Positions 1 to 6,033 of a stretch of DNA of 6,304 bases are shown here, piece after piece. A model generated the notes under the pieces. The model worked only from the letters and a program-made list of their open reading frames with translations. It had not been told where the DNA came from and searched no databases. The translations under genes and the position numbers were made by a program. Positions within the stretch are counted from its first letter, which is position 1. Each line of letters opens with the position of its first letter. The DNA comes from Syntrophomonas sp. UBA5288. GTDB lineage: Bacteria > Bacillota > Syntrophomonadia > Syntrophomonadales > Syntrophomonadaceae. The DNA lies in NCBI GenBank assembly GCA_002408445.1, contig DHSK01000124.1:1-6304 (forward strand), in the 5' to 3' direction.

Positions 1-177
1 GACAACTATTGTGACACAGGGGGCGGCGAAGGTAATATTACCATAGGTATACCTCCCAATAATCCATGTATTTTAGAACAACATGCATATATGGAGGATA
101 CTAGATATGTCGGCAATCAAGGACCCAGATTGATTTTAAACGCTGATTTAGGACATATATACGTTAAAGATTATTAA
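1..177 (+). CDS. C-terminal fragment of an unidentified protein (5' end outside window)
   Basis: An open frame runs from the first base to a TAA at 175-177 and gives 58 residues beginning DNYCDTGGGEG and ending LGHIYVKDY. I do not recognise the family. The tail contains alternating hydrophobic/polar stretches (NITIGIP, RLILNADLGHIYV) typical of beta strands. The last strand loosely recalls the repetitive beta-structure of putative-adhesin (DUF4097-like) proteins, but this is only an impression. There are two cysteines (residues 4 and 23 of the visible part). A clear terminator follows 17 bp after the stop, which supports this as a genuine gene end. The gene is separated from the hydrogenase operon by a terminator and about 480 bp, so no functional link should be inferred. 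Confidence 0.6.
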   Translation, partial: DNYCDTGGGEGNITIGIPPNNPCILEQHAYMEDTRYVGNQGPRLILNADLGHIYVKDY

Positions 178-194
178 ATTAAATACCGTAACTC

Positions 195-225
195 AAACCA
201 CGGAAAATCCCGTGGTTTTCTTATG
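195..225 (+). terminator. Rho-independent terminator of the upstream gene
   Basis: The 9-bp stem AAACCACGG (195-203) pairs with CCGTGGTTT (210-218) around a 6-nt loop (AAAATC). The stem's T-run continues into TTTTCTTATGT. It lies 17 bp after the stop of the upstream gene. GC-rich core, A-rich 5' side and T-rich 3' side are the standard intrinsic terminator form. Confidence 0.88.
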
Positions 226-256
226 TACCGTTTTGTTTAAAAGTCAATATACGAAC

Positions 257-272
257 TAATCCGTAAGGATTA
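257..272. repeat. Small inverted repeat with GTAA tetraloop
   Basis: TAATCC (257-262) and GGATTA (267-272) form a perfect 6-bp stem closed by GTAA, a GNRA-type tetraloop. No T-run follows and no gene is adjacent, so it is not an obvious terminator. It may be chance or part of an untranslated RNA. Only the base pairing itself is seen. Confidence 0.35.
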
Positions 273-512
273 CAAAACCCAAGCAATAATACCACTAAAC
301 CACCGGGGAGCAAAAGAACCCCCAAAGGGTCTGGGGATTGGGATGCAACCCCCATATATTCAGCGGGATACCGCATGACTTATTGGGACGGCAGCATCAT
401 TTCCGACCTGAATCTCGCCGGCGCTGCCTACGGCATTCTCTATTTCTCGCCGATGTTTGGTGCAGAATTTTTCACACATCTGACGTTCCCTTATGTTTCC
501 TTGTTAAATTAA
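267..512 (+). pseudogene. Possible remnant of a coding sequence in the intergenic region
   Basis: This frame is open for 81 codons after a TAA at 264-266 and ends in TAA at 510-512. The stretch 336-470 is GC-richer than the DNA around it and has C/G-rich third positions, so it reads like real coding DNA: it contains DWDATPIYSAGYR and, from ATG 375, MTYWDGSIISDLNLAGAAYG. There is no convincing Shine-Dalgarno site before ATG 375, the only ATG-initiated product would be 45 residues, and composition turns AT-rich after about 475. A decayed or truncated gene fragment fits best. I do not recognise the family. The overlapping frame starting with TTG at 338 (68 residues, Arg/His-rich) looks less protein-like and is probably a shadow. 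Apart from this patch, the terminator, a small hairpin and the promoter signals, I see nothing in 178-658. Confidence 0.3.
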
Positions 513-524
513 TAACAAACTCTT

Positions 525-555
525 TTGTAAATAGCGTGTTATAATTGCCTATAAT
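525..555 (+). promoter_or_regulatory. Possible upstream sigma-A-type promoter
   Basis: A perfect TATAAT lies at 550-555. The best -35 match is TTGTAA (525-530, 4 of 6 bases), with a long 19-bp spacer. A second TATAAT overlaps the region at 540-545 but has no -35 at suitable spacing. Both lie ahead of the small ORF and the ech operon. AT-rich DNA produces such hexamers by chance, so confidence is limited. Confidence 0.35.
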
Positions 556-563
556 ATGTGCTA

Positions 564-593
564 TTTCCACTCTTTATGTCTATATGGTATACT
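564..593 (+). promoter_or_regulatory. Probable promoter of the leader ORF/ech operon (extended -10)
   Basis: TATACT (588-593) matches the -10 consensus at 5 of 6 bases and is preceded by TGG, giving the extended -10 form TGnTATACT. TTTCCA (564-569) is a 4-of-6 match to the -35 box with an 18-bp spacer. A transcript starting near 600 would carry about 55 nt before the 23-codon ORF and about 215 nt before echA. No other promoter-like signal closer to echA was evident. Confidence 0.45.
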
Positions 594-642
594 TAAAACG
601 GTTATTTTGTTGTTTTCGGTATACCTCGTCTAAATTTGAAAC

Positions 643-655
643 AAGGAGGTGATCC
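643..655 (+). promoter_or_regulatory. Perfect 13-nt Shine-Dalgarno site
   Basis: AAGGAGGTGATCC is the exact reverse complement of the 3' end of bacterial 16S rRNA (GGATCACCTCCTT). It sits 9 nt (from GGAGG) ahead of an ATG at 659. Complementarity this long is unusual; most other sites in this window match over 6-10 bases. It argues that translation does start at 659. Confidence 0.75.
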
Positions 656-658
656 ATT

Positions 659-730
659 ATGAGCGATATGCGGCTCGTAATTGCAATTTATTACGGGAAT
701 TCGTTTATGTTCACCATGGGAGGGCCTTAA
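659..730 (+). CDS. Candidate 23-residue leader peptide upstream of echA
   Basis: ATG 659 begins a 23-codon ORF (MSDMRLVIAIYYG..., ending FTMGGP) with a TAA stop at 728-730. The evidence that it is translated is the upstream Shine-Dalgarno site, which is fully complementary to the 16S rRNA tail at ideal spacing. The product is moderately hydrophobic (LVIAIYY) with one Arg and no cysteine, and I do not recognise a family. It lies 87 bp before the TTG start of echA and downstream of the likely promoter, and is followed by a T-rich stretch (about 728-750). It could be a leader peptide controlling the operon, a small membrane protein, or the stub of a degraded gene. No attenuator hairpin is clear, so a regulatory role is inference only. 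Confidence 0.4.
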   Translation: MSDMRLVIAIYYGNSFMFTMGGP

Positions 731-802
731 TTTTTATTTTTCAATTTCGTCATAAGAGTTAAGCATGTGTTTTGTCTATATTTTTGCTTAGCCAATTCTG
801 AT

Positions 803-812
803 AAAGGGGTGA
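803..812 (+). promoter_or_regulatory. Ribosome binding site that sets the echA start at TTG 818
   Basis: AAAGGGGTGA matches the Shine-Dalgarno consensus well and ends 5 nt before TTG 818. The further-upstream in-frame GTG at 767 has only a weak AGAG ahead of it. It would add 17 residues (MFCLYFCLANSDKG...) that do not resemble the start of this family. Confidence 0.7.
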
Positions 813-817
813 ATTCA

Positions 818-2776
818 TTGGACATATCTGAACATCTGGTTGCCATTGCAATTTGGCTGCCGGTTATAGCTGCACTGCTATGCTATTGGGGACGCAGTTA
901 TAAAGCTAGAAATGTAATAGTGTTCCTGACAGGGATAGTCCTGGCAGTAGTTTCCGTAGAACTATTTATAGTAGGTCCATTTGACTATCAGCCTACCGGG
1001 ATATTTGGTATTCCCTGGAATGAGATTATCACCGCAGCAGATTTTGGATTAATGGCCTTAATACTCTACATAGGTTTCAAATACCGAAACTCCTTAATAA
1101 TGGTGTTAACCTTAATCCAGGTAGTATTATTAGTTTACTTTGACTTTGTCATGGGCGGCGGACATGCCGAAATAAGTCCCAACTTTGTAATCGATAATCT
1201 AGCTATCATAATGAGTTTAATAATCAATATTGTCGGTTCCCTCATTTGTATTTACGGGGTACGGTACATAGCCGAGCACGAAGAGCATCATCCGGTGCCA
1301 AAATCCAGACAGCCCCGGTTCATGTTCTGGCTGGTAATATTCCTGGCCGCAATGAACGGTCTGGTATTTTCCAATAACCTTTATTGGTTATATTTCTTCT
1401 GGGAAGTAACCACTCTGTGTTCCTTCCAGTTAATCAGCCATGACCTTACGGAAATAGCAATCAAAAATGCCTGCCGGGCCCTGTGGATGAACATGGTCGG
1501 CGGAGTAGCGTTTGCCGCAGCCATAGTATATCTATGCACTGCGGTTTCAGGCGATGCGCTGTCTATTCGTTACCTGCTGCAAACAGCAAGTAATAGTGGA
1601 GTAACCAGTGCCCTGCTATTTAGCGTAGCCCTCCTGGTATTCGCCGGGTTTACCAAGTCAGCCCAATTGCCTTTCCAGTCCTGGCTGCTGGGAGCAATGG
1701 TAGCGCCGACTCCGGTATCCGCCTTGCTGCATTCCAGTACCATGGTTAAAGCAGGTGTTTACCTGGTGGTCAGAATGGCGCCTATTTATCAGGGGACCTA
1801 TTTAAGCGACCTGATAGCTGTTGCCGGCGCCTTTACCTTTTTAGCGACATCGGTCTTGGCCTGTACTCAATCCAATGCCAAGCGGGTTTTGGCCTATTCC
1901 ACCATTGCCAATCTGGGTTTAATCATAGCCTGTGCCGGAATCAACACCCCGATGGCGATCAGTGCGGCCATGGCCTTAATGATATTCCATGCGGTATCCA
2001 AAGGACTGTTGTTCCTGTGTACAGGTACCATTGAGCTAAATATCGGCAGCCGTGACATTGAAGATATGGAAGGCCTCATTGACCGGATGCCGGTTACAAC
2101 TAAAATTGTGGCCATAGGCGTAGTAAGCATGTTTCTGCCGCCGTTCGGAATGCTGATCGGTAAATGGGCATCCCTGGAAGCAGCCGTGAACCTGCCGCTG
2201 GTGGCCCTTATGTTTGTTATGGCCAGTGCTGTCACCGCCCTGTTCTGGATAAAATGGCTGGGACGTCTATTAGAAGGCCGTCCCGGAGTAACTAAACCCC
2301 CGGCGGAATATCTGGCTCCGCATTATATTATTTCCCTGGGCGGACTGGCGCTGGGTGCGGTAGTTCTGGGTATATTTGCCGTACCGATAATGAACCATGT
2401 GGTTGCACCGGCCGTGCAGGCCAGCTATCAAATCACCGGCCTGATTACTTCCGGCGGCAGTATTATCGGGCAATCAGCCTTCAAAACCATCGGCTCCTTT
2501 ACGGCTTGGCCGATATTTGCCGTCTTGCTGGCCATACTGGTAATTTACCGCTTAATTCCCAAACCCGATCAGAGCAGTGTCAGACGAGTATATATGTGCG
2601 GAGTAAACACCGGTGAATTTGAATCATCGGAATACTTCACCACCGGGGATACGGCAACTGAATTATGTCTTTCCAACTACTACTTCACGGCTATCAACGA
2701 AGACAAATTCAGCACGGTAATAAATATTGCAGCGATAGTGGTAATATTAATACTTCTGGGGGTGACGGTCCTGTGA
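818..2776 (+). CDS. echA: Ech hydrogenase subunit EchA, NuoL/M/N-type ion-translocating membrane subunit
   Basis: EchA is the large antiporter-like subunit of the energy-converting [NiFe] hydrogenase and would move H+ or Na+ across the membrane as electrons pass through the peripheral arm. The TTG start at 818 is chosen because of AAAGGGGTGA just upstream; it gives 652 residues beginning MDISEHLVAIAIWLP. The protein is hydrophobic almost throughout, with many membrane segments. Hallmarks of the NuoL/M/N family are visible: Glu196 in YFFWEVTTLCSF, Lys216, Lys280 in GFTKSAQLPFQSWL, His305 and Lys311 in ALLHSSTMVKAGVYL, His391 and Lys395 in FHAVSKGLLFL, and Lys449 in GKW. These are the charged residues thought to line the ion channel. 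A hydrophilic stretch (residues 581-630, with YMCGVNTGEFE) precedes a last membrane helix (632-652). It is the first gene of a six-gene operon, and its stop overlaps the echB start by 4 bp. The ion (H+ or Na+) cannot be read from sequence. Confidence 0.93.
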   Translation: MDISEHLVAIAIWLPVIAALLCYWGRSYKARNVIVFLTGIVLAVVSVELFIVGPFDYQPTGIFGIPWNEIITAADFGLMALILYIGFKYRNSLIMVLTLIQVVLLVYFDFVMGGGHAEISPNFVIDNLAIIMSLIINIVGSLICIYGVRYIAEHEEHHPVPKSRQPRFMFWLVIFLAAMNGLVFSNNLYWLYFFWEVTTLCSFQLISHDLTEIAIKNACRALWMNMVGGVAFAAAIVYLCTAVSGDALSIRYLLQTASNSGVTSALLFSVALLVFAGFTKSAQLPFQSWLLGAMVAPTPVSALLHSSTMVKAGVYLVVRMAPIYQGTYLSDLIAVAGAFTFLATSVLACTQSNAKRVLAYSTIANLGLIIACAGINTPMAISAAMALMIFHAVSKGLLFLCTGTIELNIGSRDIEDMEGLIDRMPVTTKIVAIGVVSMFLPPFGMLIGKWASLEAAVNLPLVALMFVMASAVTALFWIKWLGRLLEGRPGVTKPPAEYLAPHYIISLGGLALGAVVLGIFAVPIMNHVVAPAVQASYQITGLITSGGSIIGQSAFKTIGSFTAWPIFAVLLAILVIYRLIPKPDQSSVRRVYMCGVNTGEFESSEYFTTGDTATELCLSNYYFTAINEDKFSTVINIAAIVVILILLGVTVL

Positions 2777-3618
2777 GAGAATTTATAACTATTTTATTAG
2801 TAGTAATATTTGCCCCGATTCTGGGTGGTCTCTTGAACGGGCTGGATCGTAAAATTACCGCCCGGATGCAGGGAAGAGTAGGACCCCCGCTGTTACAGCC
2901 CTTTTATGATTTGTTTAAGCTCTTCGGCAAGGAAAAGATAATTGTCAACCAGCGCCAGATATTGTGGGCCATTGCCTATCTGGTGCTGATAGTTACATCG
3001 TTGACCATGTTATTCTTAGGCAGTGACCTTCTAATACTGGTCTTTGTAATGGCACTGGCGGCGATATGTTTCGTTCTGGGAGGATTCAGCTCCAAATCAC
3101 CCTACAGCCATATCGGCAGCCAAAGAGAACTTTTGCAAATGTTAGCCTATGAGCCGGTGCTAATCCTTCTGGCGATTGGGGTTTATGTTACCAATGGCAG
3201 CTTTTTGATCAAAGATATTTGGACCCGGCCGGAACCGCTGCTATATTCATTGCCTTTGGTATTTGTGGCGGTACTCATAATATTAACCATTAAAATGCGG
3301 AAATCGCCTTTTGATCTGTCAACTTCACATCATGGCCATCAGGAATTGGTTAAAGGCATAACAACCGAATATTCCGGACCATATCTGGCCTTAATCGAAC
3401 TGACCCACATGTATGAACTGATACTGATCCTGGGGCTGGTAACATTATTCTGGATACGGCCGTTGTGGATGGGTCTGATACTGGCATTTATATCCTTCTT
3501 TATCGAACTCGTAATAGATAATATTTGTGCCCGTATGACCTGGTCCTGGATGTTGAAAATAACCTGGATTGGCGGAATGATGCTGTGTCTGGTCAATATC
3601 GGCTTCAAGTTTATTTAA
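2773..3618 (+). CDS. echB: Ech hydrogenase subunit EchB, NuoH-like membrane anchor
   Basis: EchB anchors the soluble arm of the hydrogenase to the membrane and links electron transfer to the ion-moving EchA. The GTG start at 2773 overlaps the echA stop as GTGA and has GGGGGTGA 7 nt upstream, giving 281 residues. An upstream ATG at 2665 in the same frame would add 36 polar residues that lie inside echA and do not look membrane-like, so I reject it. Family motifs match NuoH/HycD: RMQGRVGPPLLQPFYD (31-46) followed by LFKLFGKEK, GSQRELLQMLAYEP (115-128), and KSPFDLSTSHHGHQELVKG (177-195) with TEYSGPYLALIE (198-209). The acidic and Arg residues in these loops correspond to the quinone/cluster-interface and E-channel region of complex I. 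About eight membrane segments are apparent. The length is usual for Ech-type NuoH homologues. Confidence 0.93.
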   Translation: MREFITILLVVIFAPILGGLLNGLDRKITARMQGRVGPPLLQPFYDLFKLFGKEKIIVNQRQILWAIAYLVLIVTSLTMLFLGSDLLILVFVMALAAICFVLGGFSSKSPYSHIGSQRELLQMLAYEPVLILLAIGVYVTNGSFLIKDIWTRPEPLLYSLPLVFVAVLIILTIKMRKSPFDLSTSHHGHQELVKGITTEYSGPYLALIELTHMYELILILGLVTLFWIRPLWMGLILAFISFFIELVIDNICARMTWSWMLKITWIGGMMLCLVNIGFKFI

Positions 3619-3632
3619 AGAGGTGATTAAAA

Positions 3633-4073
3633 GTGGGAATTATACATAAATCACAGCTGAAATCGCCCTGGTTGCTGCACTACGACGGCAGCAGCTGCAA
3701 TGGGTGCGATATAGAAGTTCTGGCCTGCCTGACCCCGCTTTATGATGTGGAAAGGTTTGGCATAATCAATACCGGCAACCCCAAGCACGCCGATATTCTG
3801 CTGATAACCGGCAGTGTCAACCACCGTAATGCCCGGGTCATAAAAAACCTTTACGACCAGATGGCTGAACCCAAGATAGTAGTGGCGGTTGGTACCTGTG
3901 CCAGCACCGGCGGAGTTTTTCACAACTGCTACAACGTCCTGGGAGGCATAGACCAGGTTATTCCGGTGGATGTCTATGTCCCCGGCTGTGCCGCAAGGCC
4001 GGAAGCCATAATCGACGGAGTAGTTATGGGGTTGCAGAAATTAAAAGAAAAAACAGAGGAGGTGGCCGGATGA
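3633..4073 (+). CDS. echC: Ech hydrogenase small subunit EchC, NuoB-like with one [4Fe-4S] cluster
   Basis: EchC carries the proximal [4Fe-4S] cluster that passes electrons between EchF and the nickel-iron site of EchE. The GTG start has AAAGAGGTGA (3617-3626) ahead of it and lies 14 bp after echB; the product is 146 residues. The four ligand cysteines are all in place: Cys22 and Cys25 in DGSSCNGCDIEVLAC, Cys89 in VGTCASTGG, and Cys119 in VPGCAARPE. This is the NuoB/small-subunit pattern, and the Cys-X2-Cys spacing is that of group 4 [NiFe] hydrogenases, not the adjacent cysteines of complex I NuoB. There is no Tat signal and no additional cluster domain, as expected for a cytoplasm-facing group 4 enzyme. 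Cys32 and Cys99 are additional and probably not ligands. Its stop overlaps echD by 4 bp (ATGA). Confidence 0.95.
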   Translation: MGIIHKSQLKSPWLLHYDGSSCNGCDIEVLACLTPLYDVERFGIINTGNPKHADILLITGSVNHRNARVIKNLYDQMAEPKIVVAVGTCASTGGVFHNCYNVLGGIDQVIPVDVYVPGCAARPEAIIDGVVMGLQKLKEKTEEVAG

Positions 4074-4441
4074 GCATCGAAGTGCAACAAATCACTGCCG
4101 AACAATTACTGGATGAAACTAAAAAAATGTATCAGGACGGTTACCGACTGGTTACAGCCACCTGTATTGATGAAGTGGATAATTTCAGAATAATTTATCA
4201 CTACGATAAAGAAACCCGGCTGGTTAATATAGAAGTTCCGGTCCATAAGGACCAGGAAATTTACAGCATAACCGGCATCTATCTCTGCAATTTCCTGGCT
4301 GAAAACGAGATGCAGGAGCTATTTGGAGTAAAGATAAAAGATATAGCGGTTGATCTTAAAGGCCGGCTGTATATGACTGACGAATGTCAGCCGACCCCAA
4401 TGGCCCGAACGGAAAAGAAAAAAGCCAAGGGGGGAGAATAA
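4070..4441 (+). CDS. echD: Ech hydrogenase subunit EchD, NuoC-like
   Basis: EchD is the NuoC-like (30-kDa subunit type) structural component of the soluble arm; it has no cofactor and packs against EchE. It is 123 residues long, started by an ATG overlapping the echC stop, with GGAGGTG upstream. The N-terminal part (residues 8-60) has the short beta-sheet pattern of the family (YRLVTATCID, FRIIYHYD, LVNIEVPV). The most diagnostic motif is ENEMQELFGVKI (78-89), equivalent to the E-x3-DLFG-I signature of NuoC proteins. The C-terminus is a short Lys-rich tail (TEKKKAKGGE). It is a separate gene, whereas in formate hydrogenlyase-type enzymes the NuoC and NuoD domains are fused. Sequence conservation of this subunit is generally weak, so position in the operon adds to the call. 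Confidence 0.9.
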   Translation: MSIEVQQITAEQLLDETKKMYQDGYRLVTATCIDEVDNFRIIYHYDKETRLVNIEVPVHKDQEIYSITGIYLCNFLAENEMQELFGVKIKDIAVDLKGRLYMTDECQPTPMARTEKKKAKGGE

Positions 4442-4442
4442 T

Positions 4443-5522
4443 ATGGCAACCAGAATAACTGCGCCTTTTGGCCCGCAACACCCCGTATTACCCGAACCCT
4501 TACACCTCAACATCACCTATGAAGATGAAAAGGTAGTAAGTGTTAGTCCGGCCATAGGTTATGTCCATCGCGGCATTGAAAAGGCCGGCGAATTGAATGA
4601 ATACCCGCAAAACGTTTTCCTGGTGGAGCGGGTCTGCGGCATCTGCAGTTTTATGCACGCCATGACTTATTGCCAGGGTATTGAAGACTTGATGGACATT
4701 GAGATAACACCCCGGGCTAAATATCTGCGGGTATTTTACTCCGAATTAAGCAGAGTTCACAGCCATCTGTTATGGCTGGGCCTGCTGGCTGATGCCTTCG
4801 GCTTCGAAAGCCTGTTTATGAGATATTGGGCTATTCGTGAAAAAGTCGTCGACATGATGGAAATGACCGGCGGGCACCGGATAATACTTTCCACCTGCGC
4901 AATAGGCGGCATCAGGCGGGATATAACTGCGGAGCAAATTAAAATCGTAGAGCAAACCCTACAGGAAGTCAGACAGGAATTAGACCGGATCACCCCGGTG
5001 GTTATGAATGACTATACCGTAAAGAAACGTACGGTAGGAAAAGGCATATTAACCAAAGAAGAAGCCATAACTTACGGAGCGGTGGGTCCTGTGCTCAGAG
5101 CCAGCGGAGTTGCGCAGGATATGAGACAAACCGGCTATGCCGCTTATAGCGAAATGGGATTCGAGCCCATAGTTGAAAACGACGGAGACAGCTATGCCCG
5201 AGCCAAGGTTAGAGCCAGGGAGGCCTATCAGTCTATTGATCTGGCCCTGGAAGCTTTAGCCCGGTTACCGGAAGGAGAAGCTCTGGTAAAAGTAAAAGGC
5301 AATCCACAGGGGGAAACCATACAGCGAGTAGAACAACCCCGGGGGGAATTACTCTACTATATTAAGGCCAATGGAACCAAGAACCTGGAACGTCTGCGGA
5401 TCAGGACACCGACCTTTGCTCATGTACCTTCACTTTTGAAGATGCTGCCCGGCAATGAAATGGCCGATGTGCCGGTCGTCATATTATCCATCGACCCCTG
5501 TATAAGCTGTACAGAAAGGTAG
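4443..5522 (+). CDS. echE: Ech hydrogenase large subunit EchE, [NiFe] catalytic subunit, NuoD-like
   Basis: EchE binds the nickel-iron active site and catalyses 2H+ + 2e- to H2 and the reverse. It has 359 residues; the ATG is 1 bp after the echD stop, with a GGGGGGAGAA Shine-Dalgarno site. Residues 8-14 (PFGPQHP) are the conserved N-terminal motif shared with NuoD. The nickel ligands are complete: Cys65 and Cys68 in VERVCGICSF, and Cys353 and Cys356 in IDPCISCTER at the extreme C-terminus. Residues 37-63 (including GYVHRGIEK) and 98-145 are also typical of group 4 large subunits. The protein stops three residues after the last nickel cysteine, so there is no C-terminal extension to be cut by a maturation endopeptidase, as reported for the Methanosarcina barkeri Ech and Rhodospirillum rubrum CooH large subunits. 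HypA-F maturation proteins would still be needed and must be encoded elsewhere. Confidence 0.96.
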   Translation: MATRITAPFGPQHPVLPEPLHLNITYEDEKVVSVSPAIGYVHRGIEKAGELNEYPQNVFLVERVCGICSFMHAMTYCQGIEDLMDIEITPRAKYLRVFYSELSRVHSHLLWLGLLADAFGFESLFMRYWAIREKVVDMMEMTGGHRIILSTCAIGGIRRDITAEQIKIVEQTLQEVRQELDRITPVVMNDYTVKKRTVGKGILTKEEAITYGAVGPVLRASGVAQDMRQTGYAAYSEMGFEPIVENDGDSYARAKVRAREAYQSIDLALEALARLPEGEALVKVKGNPQGETIQRVEQPRGELLYYIKANGTKNLERLRIRTPTFAHVPSLLKMLPGNEMADVPVVILSIDPCISCTER

Positions 5523-5537
5523 AAAGGAGGGCTTAGA

Positions 5538-5876
5538 ATGCCGGTAATGCTGCCAACCATAATGAAAAACCTGTTTTCCAAACCGGATACCAGACTGTAC
5601 CCGGTAGAGGAGAGAATTCTTTATCCCCAGGTACGGGGCCACGTTGAATTTAACAGTGACAAATGTATTTTTTGCAGTTTATGTGCCAAGCGCTGTCCGG
5701 CTGATGCTATTGAAGTAGACCGGGACAGTAAAACTTTGACCTTTCAGCCCTTCAGGTGTATTGTCTGTGCGGCCTGTGTTGAAGGTTGTCCCAAGGATGC
5801 AATTGCAGTGGTAGAGAAATGGCACGCTCCCGAATATGAGAAAACGTCTGAAGTGCACCAGGGGGCAGTGGGGTAG
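5538..5876 (+). CDS. echF: Ech hydrogenase subunit EchF, 2x[4Fe-4S] ferredoxin-like, NuoI-like
   Basis: EchF is the electron-entry subunit: it exchanges electrons with soluble ferredoxin and passes them to EchC. It has 112 residues; the ATG follows AAAGGAGG (5523-5530) and lies 15 bp after echE. Two classical binding motifs are complete: Cys43, Cys46, Cys49, Cys53 (CIFCSLCAKRCP) and Cys74, Cys77, Cys80, Cys84 (CIVCAACVEGCP). As in other 8Fe ferredoxins, the fourth cysteine of each motif is expected to ligate the other cluster. An N-terminal extension of about 35 residues, with LFSKPDTRLYPVEE, resembles the NuoI/HycF-type arm that contacts the membrane-side subunits. The C-terminal 20 residues are hydrophilic with no cysteines. 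It is the last gene of the operon, 37 bp before a strong hairpin. Confidence 0.94.
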   Translation: MPVMLPTIMKNLFSKPDTRLYPVEERILYPQVRGHVEFNSDKCIFCSLCAKRCPADAIEVDRDSKTLTFQPFRCIVCAACVEGCPKDAIAVVEKWHAPEYEKTSEVHQGAVG

Positions 5877-5913
5877 AAGGGGATCGGAAGATACTAAAGC
5901 ATACAGGAAACAT

Positions 5914-5949
5914 ATTTTAGTCGGGGAGGATGTCCTCCCCGACTAAAAT
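5914..5949 (+). terminator. Strong hairpin closing the ech operon, likely terminator
   Basis: ATTTTAGTCGGGGAGGA (5914-5930) is perfectly complementary to 5933-5949, a 17-bp stem with a central TG (in practice a 4-nt loop). Its core has eight consecutive G:C-rich pairs. The 3' side does not carry a clean T-run: AAAATTAAATTAATTTT follows, with TTTT at 5958-5961. It therefore could end transcription, act as an mRNA 3'-stabilising hairpin, or both. The symmetrical AT flanks would let it work in either direction. Confidence 0.75.
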
Positions 5950-5970
5950 TAAATTAATTTTAGAATGCTA

Positions 5971-6033
5971 TCAATGTATCCCTAAGCCCAAAACTATAAT
6001 GCTCCCATAAGGTGAGACATACCTCGTTATAAT
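5971..6033 (+). promoter_or_regulatory. Promoter region of the trmO/tsaA-like gene
   Basis: Two perfect TATAAT hexamers occur at 5995-6000 and 6028-6033, each inside the repeated context TATAATGCTC / TATAATGAGC, 33 bp apart. Neither has a convincing -35 box at 16-18 bp. Because a hairpin separates this DNA from echF, the downstream gene probably has its own promoter here. Which hexamer is used cannot be decided. Confidence 0.4.

Noticed and set aside
338..544. 68-codon ORF starting with TTG at 338
   Set aside because: It is Arg/His-rich, has no Shine-Dalgarno site, and overlaps a more protein-like frame. It looks like a shadow of the composition of this patch.
767..817. GTG 767 as the echA start
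   Set aside because: There is no good ribosome binding site before it, and the added residues are Cys/Phe-rich and unlike the family. AAAGGGGTGA directly precedes TTG 818.
1894..2235. Reverse-strand ORFs inside echA, echB, echC and echE
   Set aside because: They lie opposite strongly conserved coding sequence, have no recognisable domains or start signals, and are what long GC-balanced genes produce on the other strand.
2665..2772. Upstream in-frame extension of echB from ATG 2665 (36 extra residues)
   Set aside because: It lies inside the echA coding sequence, is polar and unlike any NuoH N-terminus, and the GTG at 2773 has a good Shine-Dalgarno site and the usual 4-bp overlap with the echA stop.
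818..5876. NADH dehydrogenase (complex I) or formate hydrogenlyase operon
   Set aside because: Nickel-ligand cysteines in EchE, the six-gene set with separate EchD and EchE, and the absence of NuoEFG, formate dehydrogenase or extra antiporter subunits fit Ech hydrogenase better.
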